Source: Verrucomicrobiota bacterium
GTDB lineage: Bacteria; Verrucomicrobiota; Kiritimatiellia; CAIQIC01; Lenti-01
Direction: 5' to 3'
Length of the DNA: 5,792 nucleotides
NCBI GenBank assembly: GCA_003451935.1
Contig: DMJA01000299.1
Span: forward strand, 1-5,792
In this document: positions 1-5,792 of the stretch, one piece after another
Layout: the number at the start of each line of letters is the position of its first letter
Numbering within the stretch: position 1 is the stretch's first letter
Translations under genes and position numbers: made by a program
Notes under the pieces: generated by a model
The model's database searches: none
Told to the model about the DNA's origin: nothing
What the model saw: the letters and a program-made list of their open reading frames with translations, nothing else

Positions 1-441
1 CGCAAGATCATCGTGGACACCTATGGCGGCATGGGCCGCCACGGCGGCGGCGCATTCTCGGGCAAGGATCCCTCGAAAGTGGACCGCAGCGCGGCCTACA
101 TGGCCCGCTACGTCGCCAAGAACATCGTGGCGGCCAAGCTGGCCAAGCGCTGCGAAGTGCAGCTGGCCTACGCCATCGGCTATCCCGATCCGGTTTCCGT
201 CCACGTGGACACCTTCGGCACCGGCACCGTCTCCGACGACCAGATCGCCAAGGCGGTCCGCCAGGTGTTCGGCCTGAAGCCGGCCGAAATCATCAAGCAG
301 CTCAACCTGCTCCGGCCGATCTATTCCATGACCGACCAGTACGGCCACTTCGGCCGCAAGAAGGGCGACAAGAACTTCAAGTTCTTCACGTGGGAGCAGA
401 CCGACAAGGCCGCCGCCCTCGTCAAGGCCGTCGCCAAGTAA
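1..441 (+). CDS. metK: S-adenosylmethionine synthetase, C-terminal part (5' end outside window)
   Basis: MetK makes S-adenosylmethionine from methionine and ATP in the cytoplasm, releasing phosphate and pyrophosphate. The reading frame is open from base 1 (first codon CGC, Arg) and ends at TAA 439-441, giving 146 residues. The family is usually about 380-400 residues, so roughly 240 N-terminal residues lie outside the window. Seen directly: IIVDTYGG, then the glycine-rich signature GGGAFSGKD near fragment residues 16-25, followed by PSKVDRSAAYMARYVAKN, the AYAIGYPDPVSVHVDTFGTG stretch, and the C-terminal YGHFGRK and FTWEQTDKA blocks typical of bacterial MetK. These are the catalytic and dimer-core parts of the C-terminal domain. 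The gene is followed at once by a strong terminator, so it ends its transcription unit. The identification is near certain; no frameshift or odd residue is seen in the fragment. Confidence 0.97.
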   Translation, partial: RKIIVDTYGGMGRHGGGAFSGKDPSKVDRSAAYMARYVAKNIVAAKLAKRCEVQLAYAIGYPDPVSVHVDTFGTGTVSDDQIAKAVRQVFGLKPAEIIKQLNLLRPIYSMTDQYGHFGRKKGDKNFKFFTWEQTDKAAALVKAVAK

Positions 442-464
442 TCCTTCCGTCCAGAAGGAGGCCG

Positions 465-493
465 AGGCGCCGCGGTTTCCGCGGCGCCTTTTT
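465..493 (+). terminator. Rho-independent terminator after metK
   Basis: A perfect 11-bp stem (AGGCGCCGCGG at 465-475 with its complement at 479-489) with a 3-base TTT loop is followed by TTTT at 490-493. It starts 24 bases after the metK stop. The very G+C-rich stem and the U-run make a textbook intrinsic terminator separating metK from the carboxypeptidase gene downstream. Confidence 0.92.
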
Positions 494-548
494 CATGGGT
501 GGCTGTTCGTCTTGATTTCCGGGTCCGGTCCCGCTAGAAGGGGAGGCT

Positions 549-1609
549 ATGAAAAACATCCTTGGCATCGGTTTGGCGTTGGTGTTTCTGGTTCCGGCGG
601 CGATGGGCGCGTCGATTGCGCGCGATCCGTATCTCGGCGCCATCGTGATCGACGCGAGCAACGGGAACGTGCTGTTCGAGGATGGCGCGGACCGGCCCGG
701 CTATCCCGCCAGCATGCTCAAGCTGATGGACCTGTTCGTGATCCTCGACCGCGTGGAGCAGGGCAGCCTGCGCCTCGGCGACATCGTGCCGGTGACGAAG
801 GAAGCCTTCGACATGGGCGGATCCCAGGTCTGGCTCGATCCCCGCGAAAGCTTTCCGGTCGAGGAACTGCTCTACGCGCTGATGGTCCAGTCGGCGAACG
901 ACGCCGCGATGGCTCTGGCCATCCATGTCGGCGGCAGCCGCGAGGGCTTCGTCCGCCTGATGAACGAAAAGGCGCGCGAACTGGGCCTTTCGCCCATCAC
1001 GCAATTCCAGTCGCCCCATGGCCTGCCGCCCGGCGAGGGCCAGCGGCCCGACATGACCACGCCGCGCGATTTCGCCAAGCTCTGCCAGGCGTTGCTTGCC
1101 GCCCATCCCGAAACGCTGGACTATACCTCCGTCATCCAACGGCCGTTCCGGCCCGACGCGGAGAAGCCGGTGATCATGGGAAACCACAACGAGTTGCTGG
1201 GCGTGTTCCCCGGCTGCGACGGGCTGAAGACCGGCTGGATCCGGGCCAGCGGCTATTGCCTGGCCGCCACCGTACAGCGGGACGGCCGGCGCGTGATCTC
1301 CGTCCTGATGGGCAGTGCGACCAAGCAAGCCAACATCGCCAAGACGAAGGAATTGATCAACCGCTGGCTGCCGGAAGCCGCTCGCGTCGCGGAGCCCGCG
1401 CCGACGCCCGTACTGACGGCGCCCGTTCCGGCGCCGGCCGCGCCGGCCGCCGTTGCCGATCCGGAGCAGGGCGAGGACGATGTCGCTCCGGCGGAAGAGT
1501 CCGAGGAGAAAGGCGGGGGCTGGTTCGGCAAGATCGGCTATGTCCTGCTGGGCGCGTTTCTCGCCGCGGTCGTCGGCATGGTGATCCAGCGGCGCGTGCT
1601 CCTGAGTCG

Positions 1610-1613
<4 letters not shown>
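549..1613 (+). CDS. dacA: D-alanyl-D-alanine carboxypeptidase (PBP5-type, peptidase S11) with C-terminal membrane anchor
   Basis: A penicillin-binding serine peptidase of 354 residues that trims the terminal D-alanine from peptidoglycan stem peptides in the periplasm. A signal peptide spans residues 1 to about 21 (MKNILGIG..., cleavage near AMGA/S). The three active-site motifs are all present: S55-M-L-K58 (SxxK), S115-A-N117 (SxN) and K227-T228-G229 (KTG), plus the PHGLP block at 156-160. The catalytic domain ends near residue 274. The C-terminal beta domain of PBP5 is absent: an Ala/Pro-rich linker (about 275-303) leads to an acidic stretch (304-320), then GGGWFGK, a hydrophobic helix at about 329-346 and QRRVLLSR, which look like a transmembrane anchor with a positive inside end. 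The start is supported by GGGAGG at 541-546, rather close (2 bases) to the ATG. It overlaps queA by 4 bases. The enzyme class is secure; the symbol dacA is by family resemblance, and dacC/dacD-type or PBP7-like naming is possible. Confidence 0.93.
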
Positions 1614-2662
<1,049 letters not shown>

Positions 2663-2707
2663 ACCGCCCCCAAGCCGTTCGATCGCCCGCTTGATTCTTC
2701 AAATGCA

Positions 2708-2729
2708 CTTATGCGCATATGCGCATAAG
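2708..2729. repeat. Perfect 22-bp palindrome, candidate operator
   Basis: The half-site CTTATGCGCAT (2708-2718) is followed with no spacer by its exact reverse complement (2719-2729). It also contains the 8-base unit ATGCGCAT twice in tandem. It lies in the gap between queA and the metallopeptidase gene, 2 bases upstream of a GATAAT box. Perfect symmetry and the lack of a U-run on the plus side favour a dimeric DNA-binding protein site over a terminator. Which regulator would bind is unknown. Confidence 0.6.
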
Positions 2730-2737
2730 CTGATAAT
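2709..2737 (+). promoter_or_regulatory. Possible sigma-70-type promoter for the zincin-like gene
   Basis: GATAAT at 2732-2737 differs from the TATAAT consensus at one position. With a 17-base spacer the -35 position would fall at 2709-2714 (TTATGC, a poor match), inside the 22-bp palindrome. The poor -35 and the overlap fit a promoter controlled by a protein bound to the palindrome. A start near 2744 would give a leader of about 100 bases. This is inference from box matching only. Confidence 0.3.
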
Positions 2738-2783
2738 CGAATTTCGACGTAGCCTTCCGATGCGTTCAATGTCGGCCCGGCAC

Positions 2784-2816
2784 TTCTCCATAATGCGGAA
2801 AACCGTGGATTTTCCG
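2784..2816 (+). repeat. Three-arm inverted repeat in the leader of the zincin-like gene
   Basis: Three arms are spaced 7 bases apart: TTCTCC (2784-2789), GGAAAA (2797-2802) and TTTTCC (2810-2815). The middle arm can pair with the third (7 bp including C2796-G2816, loop CCGTGGA) or with the first (one mismatch, loop ATAATGC), so the two hairpins exclude each other. It ends 25 bases before the preferred start codon. It could be a dispersed intergenic repeat or a leader structure; no U-run follows, so it does not look like a terminator. Confidence 0.4.
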
Positions 2817-2834
2817 GCGGCCGTCGCGCAGAAT

Positions 2835-2839
2835 GGGGG
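2835..2839 (+). promoter_or_regulatory. Ribosome binding site choosing the ATG at 2842
   Basis: GGGGG followed by CT and ATG mirrors the GGGAGG-CT-ATG layout of the carboxypeptidase gene (541-551). It lies inside the codons that follow the alternative ATG at 2833, which has no purine-rich stretch in front of it, so the start at 2842 is preferred. Confidence 0.5.
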
Positions 2840-2841
2840 CT

Positions 2842-3213
2842 ATGAACCTGAACCGCCTGGAACGGATCGCGAAGACGGAAGTCGAGGCGCTGAGGCTGAA
2901 GCTCCCGCGGGAGATGGCGGCGCGCGCGCAAGAACTGCCGGTGGTCGCCATGGCGCGGCCGACGAAGGCGATGGTCCGCGACGGCATTGAACCGGATCTG
3001 CTGGGGCTGTTCGTGGGGCCGAACTGCGTGGAGGGCGTCGAGAGCGGCGACCCGCTGCCGCCCGAGATCCTGCTCTTCGTGGAGAACCTCTGGGACTATG
3101 CGGAGGGCGACGAGGAACTCTTCCGCGAGGAGGTGCGCGTGACGTACTTCCACGAGCTGGGCCACTACCTCGGGCTTGAAGAAGGCGACCTGGAAGACCG
3201 CGGGCTCGAATAG
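2842..3213 (+). CDS. Small zincin-like metallopeptidase family protein
   Basis: A protein of 123 residues (126 if the ATG at 2833 is used) with no signal peptide or membrane segment, so presumably cytoplasmic. The C-terminal part has a zinc-protease motif, H104-E-L-G-H108-Y-L-G111, followed by E113 and E114, i.e. the HExxHxxGxx(H/D/E) metzincin-like pattern with E114 at the third-ligand position, then GDLEDRGLE. The end of the protein shortly after the motif, the LLGLF segment at 53-57 and the total length fit the family known as Zincin_1 (PF06262, metallopeptidase family), whose substrates are largely unknown. The N-terminal third is charged and helical in appearance (NRLERIAKTEVEALRLKLP). 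It follows a 179-base intergenic region with a possible operator and promoter, and converges with the M48 gene at a distance of 3 bases. Family assignment is from the motif and layout; function and substrate are not known. Confidence 0.87.
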   Translation: MNLNRLERIAKTEVEALRLKLPREMAARAQELPVVAMARPTKAMVRDGIEPDLLGLFVGPNCVEGVESGDPLPPEILLFVENLWDYAEGDEELFREEVRVTYFHELGHYLGLEEGDLEDRGLE

Positions 3214-3216
3214 GCG

Positions 3217-4122
3217 CTACGAACCGGATTTTTTGGCGGGTTTCTTCGGAGGGGTGGTGGAGGGGGGAAGGTCGGAGATTTTCTTGGTGCCGTTGCGCTT
3301 GACGGGGGCGGCTTCGTAGAGGGCCCGGGCCTCGGGGAGATGCTTGCGGAGCTCCTGGGTGCGCAGGTAGTCGCGCGGATGCGTGGCGAAGATGCTGAGG
3401 GTTTTCTTGATCTGGTTGTCGCTGGCACCGGAAAGGCGTTCCCAGACGCGGGGGGCGGCTTCGGGGTTGTAGCCGGCCTTGGCCATGTACATCATGCCGA
3501 CGCGGTCGGCCTCCAGCTCGTCCACGCGGGAGTATTTGGTGACGATGAGGCCGTTGTGGACAAGCATGAGGCCGCCGAACAGCAGCTGCAGGTCGTCGTT
3601 GTCGTCGAGGGTCGCCCAGATCAATCCGCCGGCGAGCAGGAGATTGGGCAGCATCTGGCGCGTCATGGCCTCGGTGGAGTGGCGGCAATTCACGTGCGCC
3701 AGCTCGTGCCCGATGACGGCGGCCAGCTCGTCCACGGTCTGGACGAGGCCCTCCTTGGGATTCCAGATGCCCTCGAAAATCATGATGTTGCCGCCGGGCA
3801 GCGCGTAGGCGTTGACGAAGTCCGGATCGCCCACGAACGTCGCCTGGTACGGCAGGTTGGTGATGTTGACGACGGCGACGATGTGGCTCGATATTTCGCG
3901 CACCATGGCGACGCGGGCGGCATCTTGGTTGACGGGGGAGTTCTCCTTTTTCAGCTCGCCCGACATTTCGGCAAAGAATTTGGCGCCCAACTGGATTTCT
4001 TCGTCGAGGCTGTACATGTTCCGAACGGGCTTGCCGGTGACGTAGTCCGTGGTGGAGCAGCCGGCGCCGAACGCGGCGAGCGCCGCGACGGGCAGAAGAA
4101 GGAGGAGTTGTCGGAAGTTCAT
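3217..4122 (-). CDS. M48-family zinc metalloprotease, lipoprotein (LoiP/YcaL-like)
   Basis: A 301-residue secreted lipoprotein protease, probably held at the inner face of the outer membrane and acting in quality control of envelope proteins. The N-terminus has Arg4, a hydrophobic stretch (L6-F18) and Cys22 in GAGC; the lipobox lacks the usual Leu at -3. The M48 zinc site is complete: H139-E140-x-x-H143 (IGHELAHVNCRH) and E202-x-E-A-D206 (YSRVDELEADRVG). Other M48 features are YALPGGNIMIFEGI (106-119), hydrophobic segments at about 158-170 and 178-194 between the two zinc motifs, and ATHPRDYLRTQEL near the end. There is no TPR domain as in BepA; the protein ends in a Pro/Lys-rich tail (TTPPKKPAKKSGS). 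AGGA at 4130-4133, 7 bases before the ATG, supports the start. It is cut off from the sigma-factor operon upstream by a terminator, so it should have its own promoter, which I could not identify. Confidence 0.93.
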   Translation of the reverse strand: MNFRQLLLLLPVAALAAFGAGCSTTDYVTGKPVRNMYSLDEEIQLGAKFFAEMSGELKKENSPVNQDAARVAMVREISSHIVAVVNITNLPYQATFVGDPDFVNAYALPGGNIMIFEGIWNPKEGLVQTVDELAAVIGHELAHVNCRHSTEAMTRQMLPNLLLAGGLIWATLDDNDDLQLLFGGLMLVHNGLIVTKYSRVDELEADRVGMMYMAKAGYNPEAAPRVWERLSGASDNQIKKTLSIFATHPRDYLRTQELRKHLPEARALYEAAPVKRNGTKKISDLPPSTTPPKKPAKKSGS

Positions 4123-4163
4123 AAAGAAATCCTAGCGTCTCCCGGGTGCAAAGGCAAAGGTGG

Positions 4164-4197
4164 AAAAAGAAAACCCCGCCGAAGGGCGGGGTTTTCT
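4164..4197 (-). terminator. Rho-independent terminator closing the sigma-factor operon
   Basis: Read on the minus strand, a 13-bp stem (AGAAAACCCCGCC with GGCGGGGTTTTCT) around a CTTC loop is followed by TTTT at 4167-4164. It begins 20 bases after the stop of the acidic secreted protein and separates it from the M48 gene. On the plus strand the stem also ends in TTTTCT, so weak activity in the other direction is possible, but no plus-strand gene leads into it. Confidence 0.9.
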
Positions 4198-4217
4198 GCG
4201 TTCAGGCGAAAGACGGG

Positions 4218-4883
4218 CTAATCCTGGTCTCCCTCTTTGTCTTCTCCTTCGTCGTCCTCGTCCTCATCGTCTTCCTCTCCGTCCTCCTCCTCGCCGCGCA
4301 TTCCCTTGCCATGGCCGCGGGAGCCGCGGTCCTCGTTCCCGCGATACGCGTCCCCGCCGCCGCCCTTGCCCCCCTTGGCGTAGGGGAATTGCTTGAAGGC
4401 TTCGGACTGGGGCGGTTGTTCGCCGGCGAGGATGCGCTGGATCTGTTCCTCGATGCGGGTATCGCGGTTGGCCTTGGCGTCCTCGATCCGGGCCTTGAGG
4501 TCGGCGAGGCGTTCCTCGGCCTGGACGAGGCGCGCTTCCTGGTGCACCTGCATCTGGTCGGCAACTTCGCCCAGCTTGGCGCGCAGTTGCGCGATGACGG
4601 CGGCCTTCGCGGCTTCGTCGGTGACGGCGCGGGCCGCCTGGCCCAGCGCCCGGATTTCCTTGTGGGCGGCGCGCATCTGCTCTCGCATTTCGGGCGAAAT
4701 TGGGCCGCCGGGGCGATCCTTTCCGCCGCGCAGGGCCTTGCCGGCCGCGGGGCCGGTGCCGGTCATGTCGCAGTCTCCGGGGCCGGTGCCGTCGCGCTTG
4801 GGTCCGCGCCCGTCGCCTTGCTGGGCATAGGCGGTGCTGGCCGCGAGGGCGGCGATGGCGATCATCATCATGGTTTTCTTCAT
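4218..4883 (-). CDS. Secreted helical protein with acidic C-terminal tail, Spy/CnrX-like (metal- or stress-related candidate)
   Basis: A 221-residue exported protein I cannot assign firmly. A signal peptide runs from MKKTMMMIAIAALAAS to AYA (cleavage after A20). Residues 21-60 are Gly/Pro-rich with a doubled GTGP motif around the only cysteine (C38). Residues 63-153 are long charged helices (SPEMREQMRAAHKEIRALG..., then QEARLVQAEERLADLKARIEDAK), coiled-coil-like and reminiscent of the Spy/CpxP/CnrX periplasmic helical proteins. Residues 170-197 are Gly/Arg-rich, and 198-221 hold 19 acidic residues out of 24. The start is chosen at 4883 because it begins a clear signal peptide and has AGGAG six bases upstream; the frame stays open much farther upstream but gives low-complexity sequence there. 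It follows the anti-sigma gene by 26 bases and is closed by the terminator at 4164-4197. Binding of metal cations or misfolded proteins is a guess from composition and context. Confidence 0.85.
   Translation of the reverse strand: MKKTMMMIAIAALAASTAYAQQGDGRGPKRDGTGPGDCDMTGTGPAAGKALRGGKDRPGGPISPEMREQMRAAHKEIRALGQAARAVTDEAAKAAVIAQLRAKLGEVADQMQVHQEARLVQAEERLADLKARIEDAKANRDTRIEEQIQRILAGEQPPQSEAFKQFPYAKGGKGGGGDAYRGNEDRGSRGHGKGMRGEEEDGEEDDEDEDDEGEDKEGDQD
4748..4791 (-). repeat. Pair of exact 14-base direct repeats inside the acidic-protein gene
   Basis: CGGGGCCGGTGCCG occurs at 4748-4761 and again at 4778-4791, 30 bases (10 codons) apart and so in the same frame. The repeats encode the two GTGP motifs that flank the DCDMT segment with C38. 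This looks like a small internal duplication of a short Gly-Thr-Gly-Pro unit. Confidence 0.6.
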
Positions 4884-4889
4884 GGTCGT

Positions 4890-4894
4890 CTCCT
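4890..4894 (-). promoter_or_regulatory. Ribosome binding site fixing the start of the acidic secreted protein
   Basis: AGGAG on the minus strand, six bases before the ATG at 4883-4881. It lies in the 26-base gap after the anti-sigma gene and decides for this Met over the many in-frame upstream possibilities. Confidence 0.75.
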
Positions 4895-4909
4895 GTGGGT
4901 TGTGTTGTT

Positions 4910-5350
4910 TCAAAGTTCGGTAAATTCCAAGGATTCGTCGGAAATGGCGAGGAGGAGGTCTTCCAGCTCGGCGAAGTCGGTCTCGAGGGGATCGGTCCAT
5001 TCCTCTTCGGTGGCGGTCAAGCCGGCAACCGTTGCGGGGGCGTTGGCGGAGGGGGCGCGGAAGGTTTGTATCCCGAGCAGAAGGGCGAGGGCGGCGGCGG
5101 CGGCCAGCAGGGGTTTCCAAGCGAGAGTCCGGTGGTTTTGCGCGAGGCGGGCGGCGATGCGTTGTGCGGCGTCGGGCGCGGGCTGTGCGGCGGGCGGGGG
5201 AATAGCGACGGCGAGGGCGCGGAGCTGGGCGCGGGCGCCGCGCGCCTCGGGGCGGGCGGCGAGTTCGGCGTCGAGCGCGCGGCGCTGGCTCGGGGACAGG
5301 CCGCCGGACTGTTCGAGGAGGAGGAGCTTTTCGAGTTCTTGGACGTTCAT
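4910..5350 (-). CDS. Anti-sigma-factor-like single-pass membrane protein
   Basis: A 146-residue protein whose placement makes it the likely antagonist of the ECF sigma factor encoded just upstream. Residues 1-50 (MNVQELEKLLLLEQSGGLSPSQRRALDAELAARP...) have the length and helical, charged character of anti-sigma N-terminal domains, with the L-S-P-x-(Q)-R-x-x-L-D-A-E-L pattern common there. A Pro/Ala linker (51-62) leads to a membrane helix at about 80-97 with basic residues before it (R68, H73, R74, K79). The outer part (98-146) is acidic (EEEWTDPLETDFAELEDLLLAISDESLEFTEL). It has no cysteine, so it is not a zinc-binding ZAS-type anti-sigma. The start at 5350 has AGGAG 8 bases upstream, inside the end of the sigma gene; the open frame reaches back to 5449 but that part only overlaps the sigma gene. 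The role is inferred from order, spacing and topology. Confidence 0.82.
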   Translation of the reverse strand: MNVQELEKLLLLEQSGGLSPSQRRALDAELAARPEARGARAQLRALAVAIPPPAAQPAPDAAQRIAARLAQNHRTLAWKPLLAAAAALALLLGIQTFRAPSANAPATVAGLTATEEEWTDPLETDFAELEDLLLAISDESLEFTEL

Positions 5351-5352
5351 GG

Positions 5353-5792
5353 TCAGGACTCCTGGAGTTCGCGGTAGGCGGGGCCGAGGGTGTCGCGGAG
5401 TTTTTGGAGGGCGTACTGCATGCGGGCGAGGGCGGTGTTGATGGAGCAACGCTGGATGCGCGCGATTTCCTTGAAGGGCAGGCCGGCATCCATGCGGAGC
5501 CAGAAGACTTCGCGCTGTTCAACGGGCAGGCGCGCGGCGGCGGCGGCGATGTGGCGGCCAAGGTCGCGGCCGGCGGCTTCGTCGGCGGGGGAGAGGGCGG
5601 CGGCGGGAATGGGTTCGGCCGCGGGCTCGTCGAGCGAGACATCCGGCTTTTTCCGGCGGGCCTGGTCGATGATCAGGTTGTGCGCGATGCGAAACAGCCA
5701 ACTCAATAAATTCTTATGGCGGAAAATATTCATGTGCTGGATGGCCCGGACCCAGGTTTCCTGGAACCACTCGTCGGCTTCGGCAGGATTGG
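5353..5792 (-). CDS. ECF-type RNA polymerase sigma factor (5' end outside window)
   Basis: The C-terminal 145 residues of an extracytoplasmic-function sigma factor; the frame is open to the right edge (first whole codon AAT at 5790-5788), so about 40-50 N-terminal residues are missing. The Met at 5733 is internal: sigma region 2 continues upstream of it as AEADEWFQETWVRAIQHM. Region 2 ends in the -10-recognising block SWLFRIAHNLIIDQARRKK (fragment residues 30-48). An Ala/Pro/Glu linker (about 49-74) follows, then region 4 (80-135) with RLPVEQREVFWLRMDAGLPFKEIARIQRCSINTALARMQYALQKLR, whose helix-turn-helix reads the -35 element. The stop is 2 bases from the anti-sigma start, typical of a co-transcribed sigma/anti-sigma pair. 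Such factors usually drive their own operon; that promoter would be outside the window. Identification as an ECF sigma is firm, the subgroup is not. Confidence 0.95.
   Translation of the reverse strand, partial: NPAEADEWFQETWVRAIQHMNIFRHKNLLSWLFRIAHNLIIDQARRKKPDVSLDEPAAEPIPAAALSPADEAAGRDLGRHIAAAAARLPVEQREVFWLRMDAGLPFKEIARIQRCSINTALARMQYALQKLRDTLGPAYRELQES
5359..5363 (-). promoter_or_regulatory. Ribosome binding site of the anti-sigma gene, inside the sigma gene
   Basis: AGGAG on the minus strand, 8 bases before the ATG at 5350-5348. It lies in the last codons of the sigma gene, so translation of the two is probably coupled. It supports the shorter 146-residue product over a longer one starting at 5449. 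Confidence 0.75.

Larger units (their letters stand above)
2663..2841. other. Intergenic region between queA and the zincin-like gene
   Basis: 179 bases, visibly richer in A+T in its middle than the genes around it. Besides the 22-bp palindrome, the GATAAT box and the three-arm repeat, it has a short interrupted palindrome TCGAA-T-TTCGA at 2737-2747. No terminator for queA with a stem and U-run is visible, and no RNA gene was recognised. Confidence 0.6.

Noticed and set aside
512..540. TTGATT and TAGAAG boxes, 17 bases apart, before the carboxypeptidase gene
   Set aside because: Both boxes match the consensus only partly, and the transcript would start at the Shine-Dalgarno sequence itself, leaving no usable leader.
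512..1609. Open frame continuing upstream of queA, suggesting a 716-residue fusion protein
   Set aside because: The upstream part is low-complexity Arg/Gly/Pro sequence in a shadow frame of the carboxypeptidase gene; QueA homology begins exactly at the Met encoded at 1610.
2708..2740. The 22-bp palindrome as a queA terminator
   Set aside because: No U-run follows on the plus strand, and the hairpin is A+T-containing without the G+C core of the two clear terminators here.
3340..4221. Plus-strand open frame of 293 residues opposite the M48 gene
   Set aside because: It mirrors the M48 coding strand, has no recognisable domain and runs into the terminator; the M48 reading has a full zinc site and a lipoprotein signal.
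4146..5441. Plus-strand open frame of 431 residues across the sigma operon
   Set aside because: It begins within the terminator region and is antisense to three well-supported genes; no motifs are seen.
4884..5642. Upstream extension of the acidic-protein frame to 474 residues
   Set aside because: The upstream part overlaps the anti-sigma and sigma genes and is Pro/Arg/Ser low complexity; the signal peptide and Shine-Dalgarno sequence fix the start at 4883.

Overview
The window is a G+C-rich, gene-dense piece of bacterial chromosome with a Gram-negative cell plan. It carries a signal-peptide D,D-carboxypeptidase, a lipobox metalloprotease, a secreted protein with an AXA cleavage site, and an ECF sigma factor beside a membrane-spanning anti-sigma candidate. 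The gene mix is chromosomal and shows no sign of a mobile element. From general feel, including one intergenic TTTTCC/GGAAAA-type inverted repeat, I would guess a PVC-group lineage (Kiritimatiellota or Verrucomicrobiota-like). This is a weak inference.

Left part, plus strand (1-2662): the 3' end of metK (S-adenosylmethionine synthetase) closes with a strong intrinsic terminator at 465-493. A two-gene unit follows: a PBP5-type D-alanyl-D-alanine carboxypeptidase with an unusual C-terminal membrane anchor (549-1613), whose stop overlaps the start of queA (1610-2662) in an ATGA. QueA makes the queuosine precursor in tRNA and uses S-adenosylmethionine, the product of MetK.

Middle (2663-4122): a 179-base intergenic stretch holds a perfect 22-bp palindrome just upstream of a GATAAT box, then three arms that can form two alternative hairpins. 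It leads into a small cytoplasmic zincin-like metallopeptidase (2842-3213). This gene runs convergently, with only 3 bases between the stop codons, into an M48-family lipoprotein metalloprotease on the minus strand (3217-4122).

Right part, minus strand (4164-5792): reading leftward from the right edge, there is an ECF sigma factor (5' end outside the window), an anti-sigma-like membrane protein starting 2 bases after the sigma stop and, 26 bases later, a secreted alpha-helical Spy/CnrX-like protein with an extremely acidic C-terminal tail. An intrinsic terminator (4164-4197) closes this set. The order sigma / membrane anti-sigma / periplasmic helical protein suggests an envelope-stress or metal-sensing regulon. 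It is the most interesting part of the window, since neither the anti-sigma nor the secreted protein matches a family I can name with confidence.
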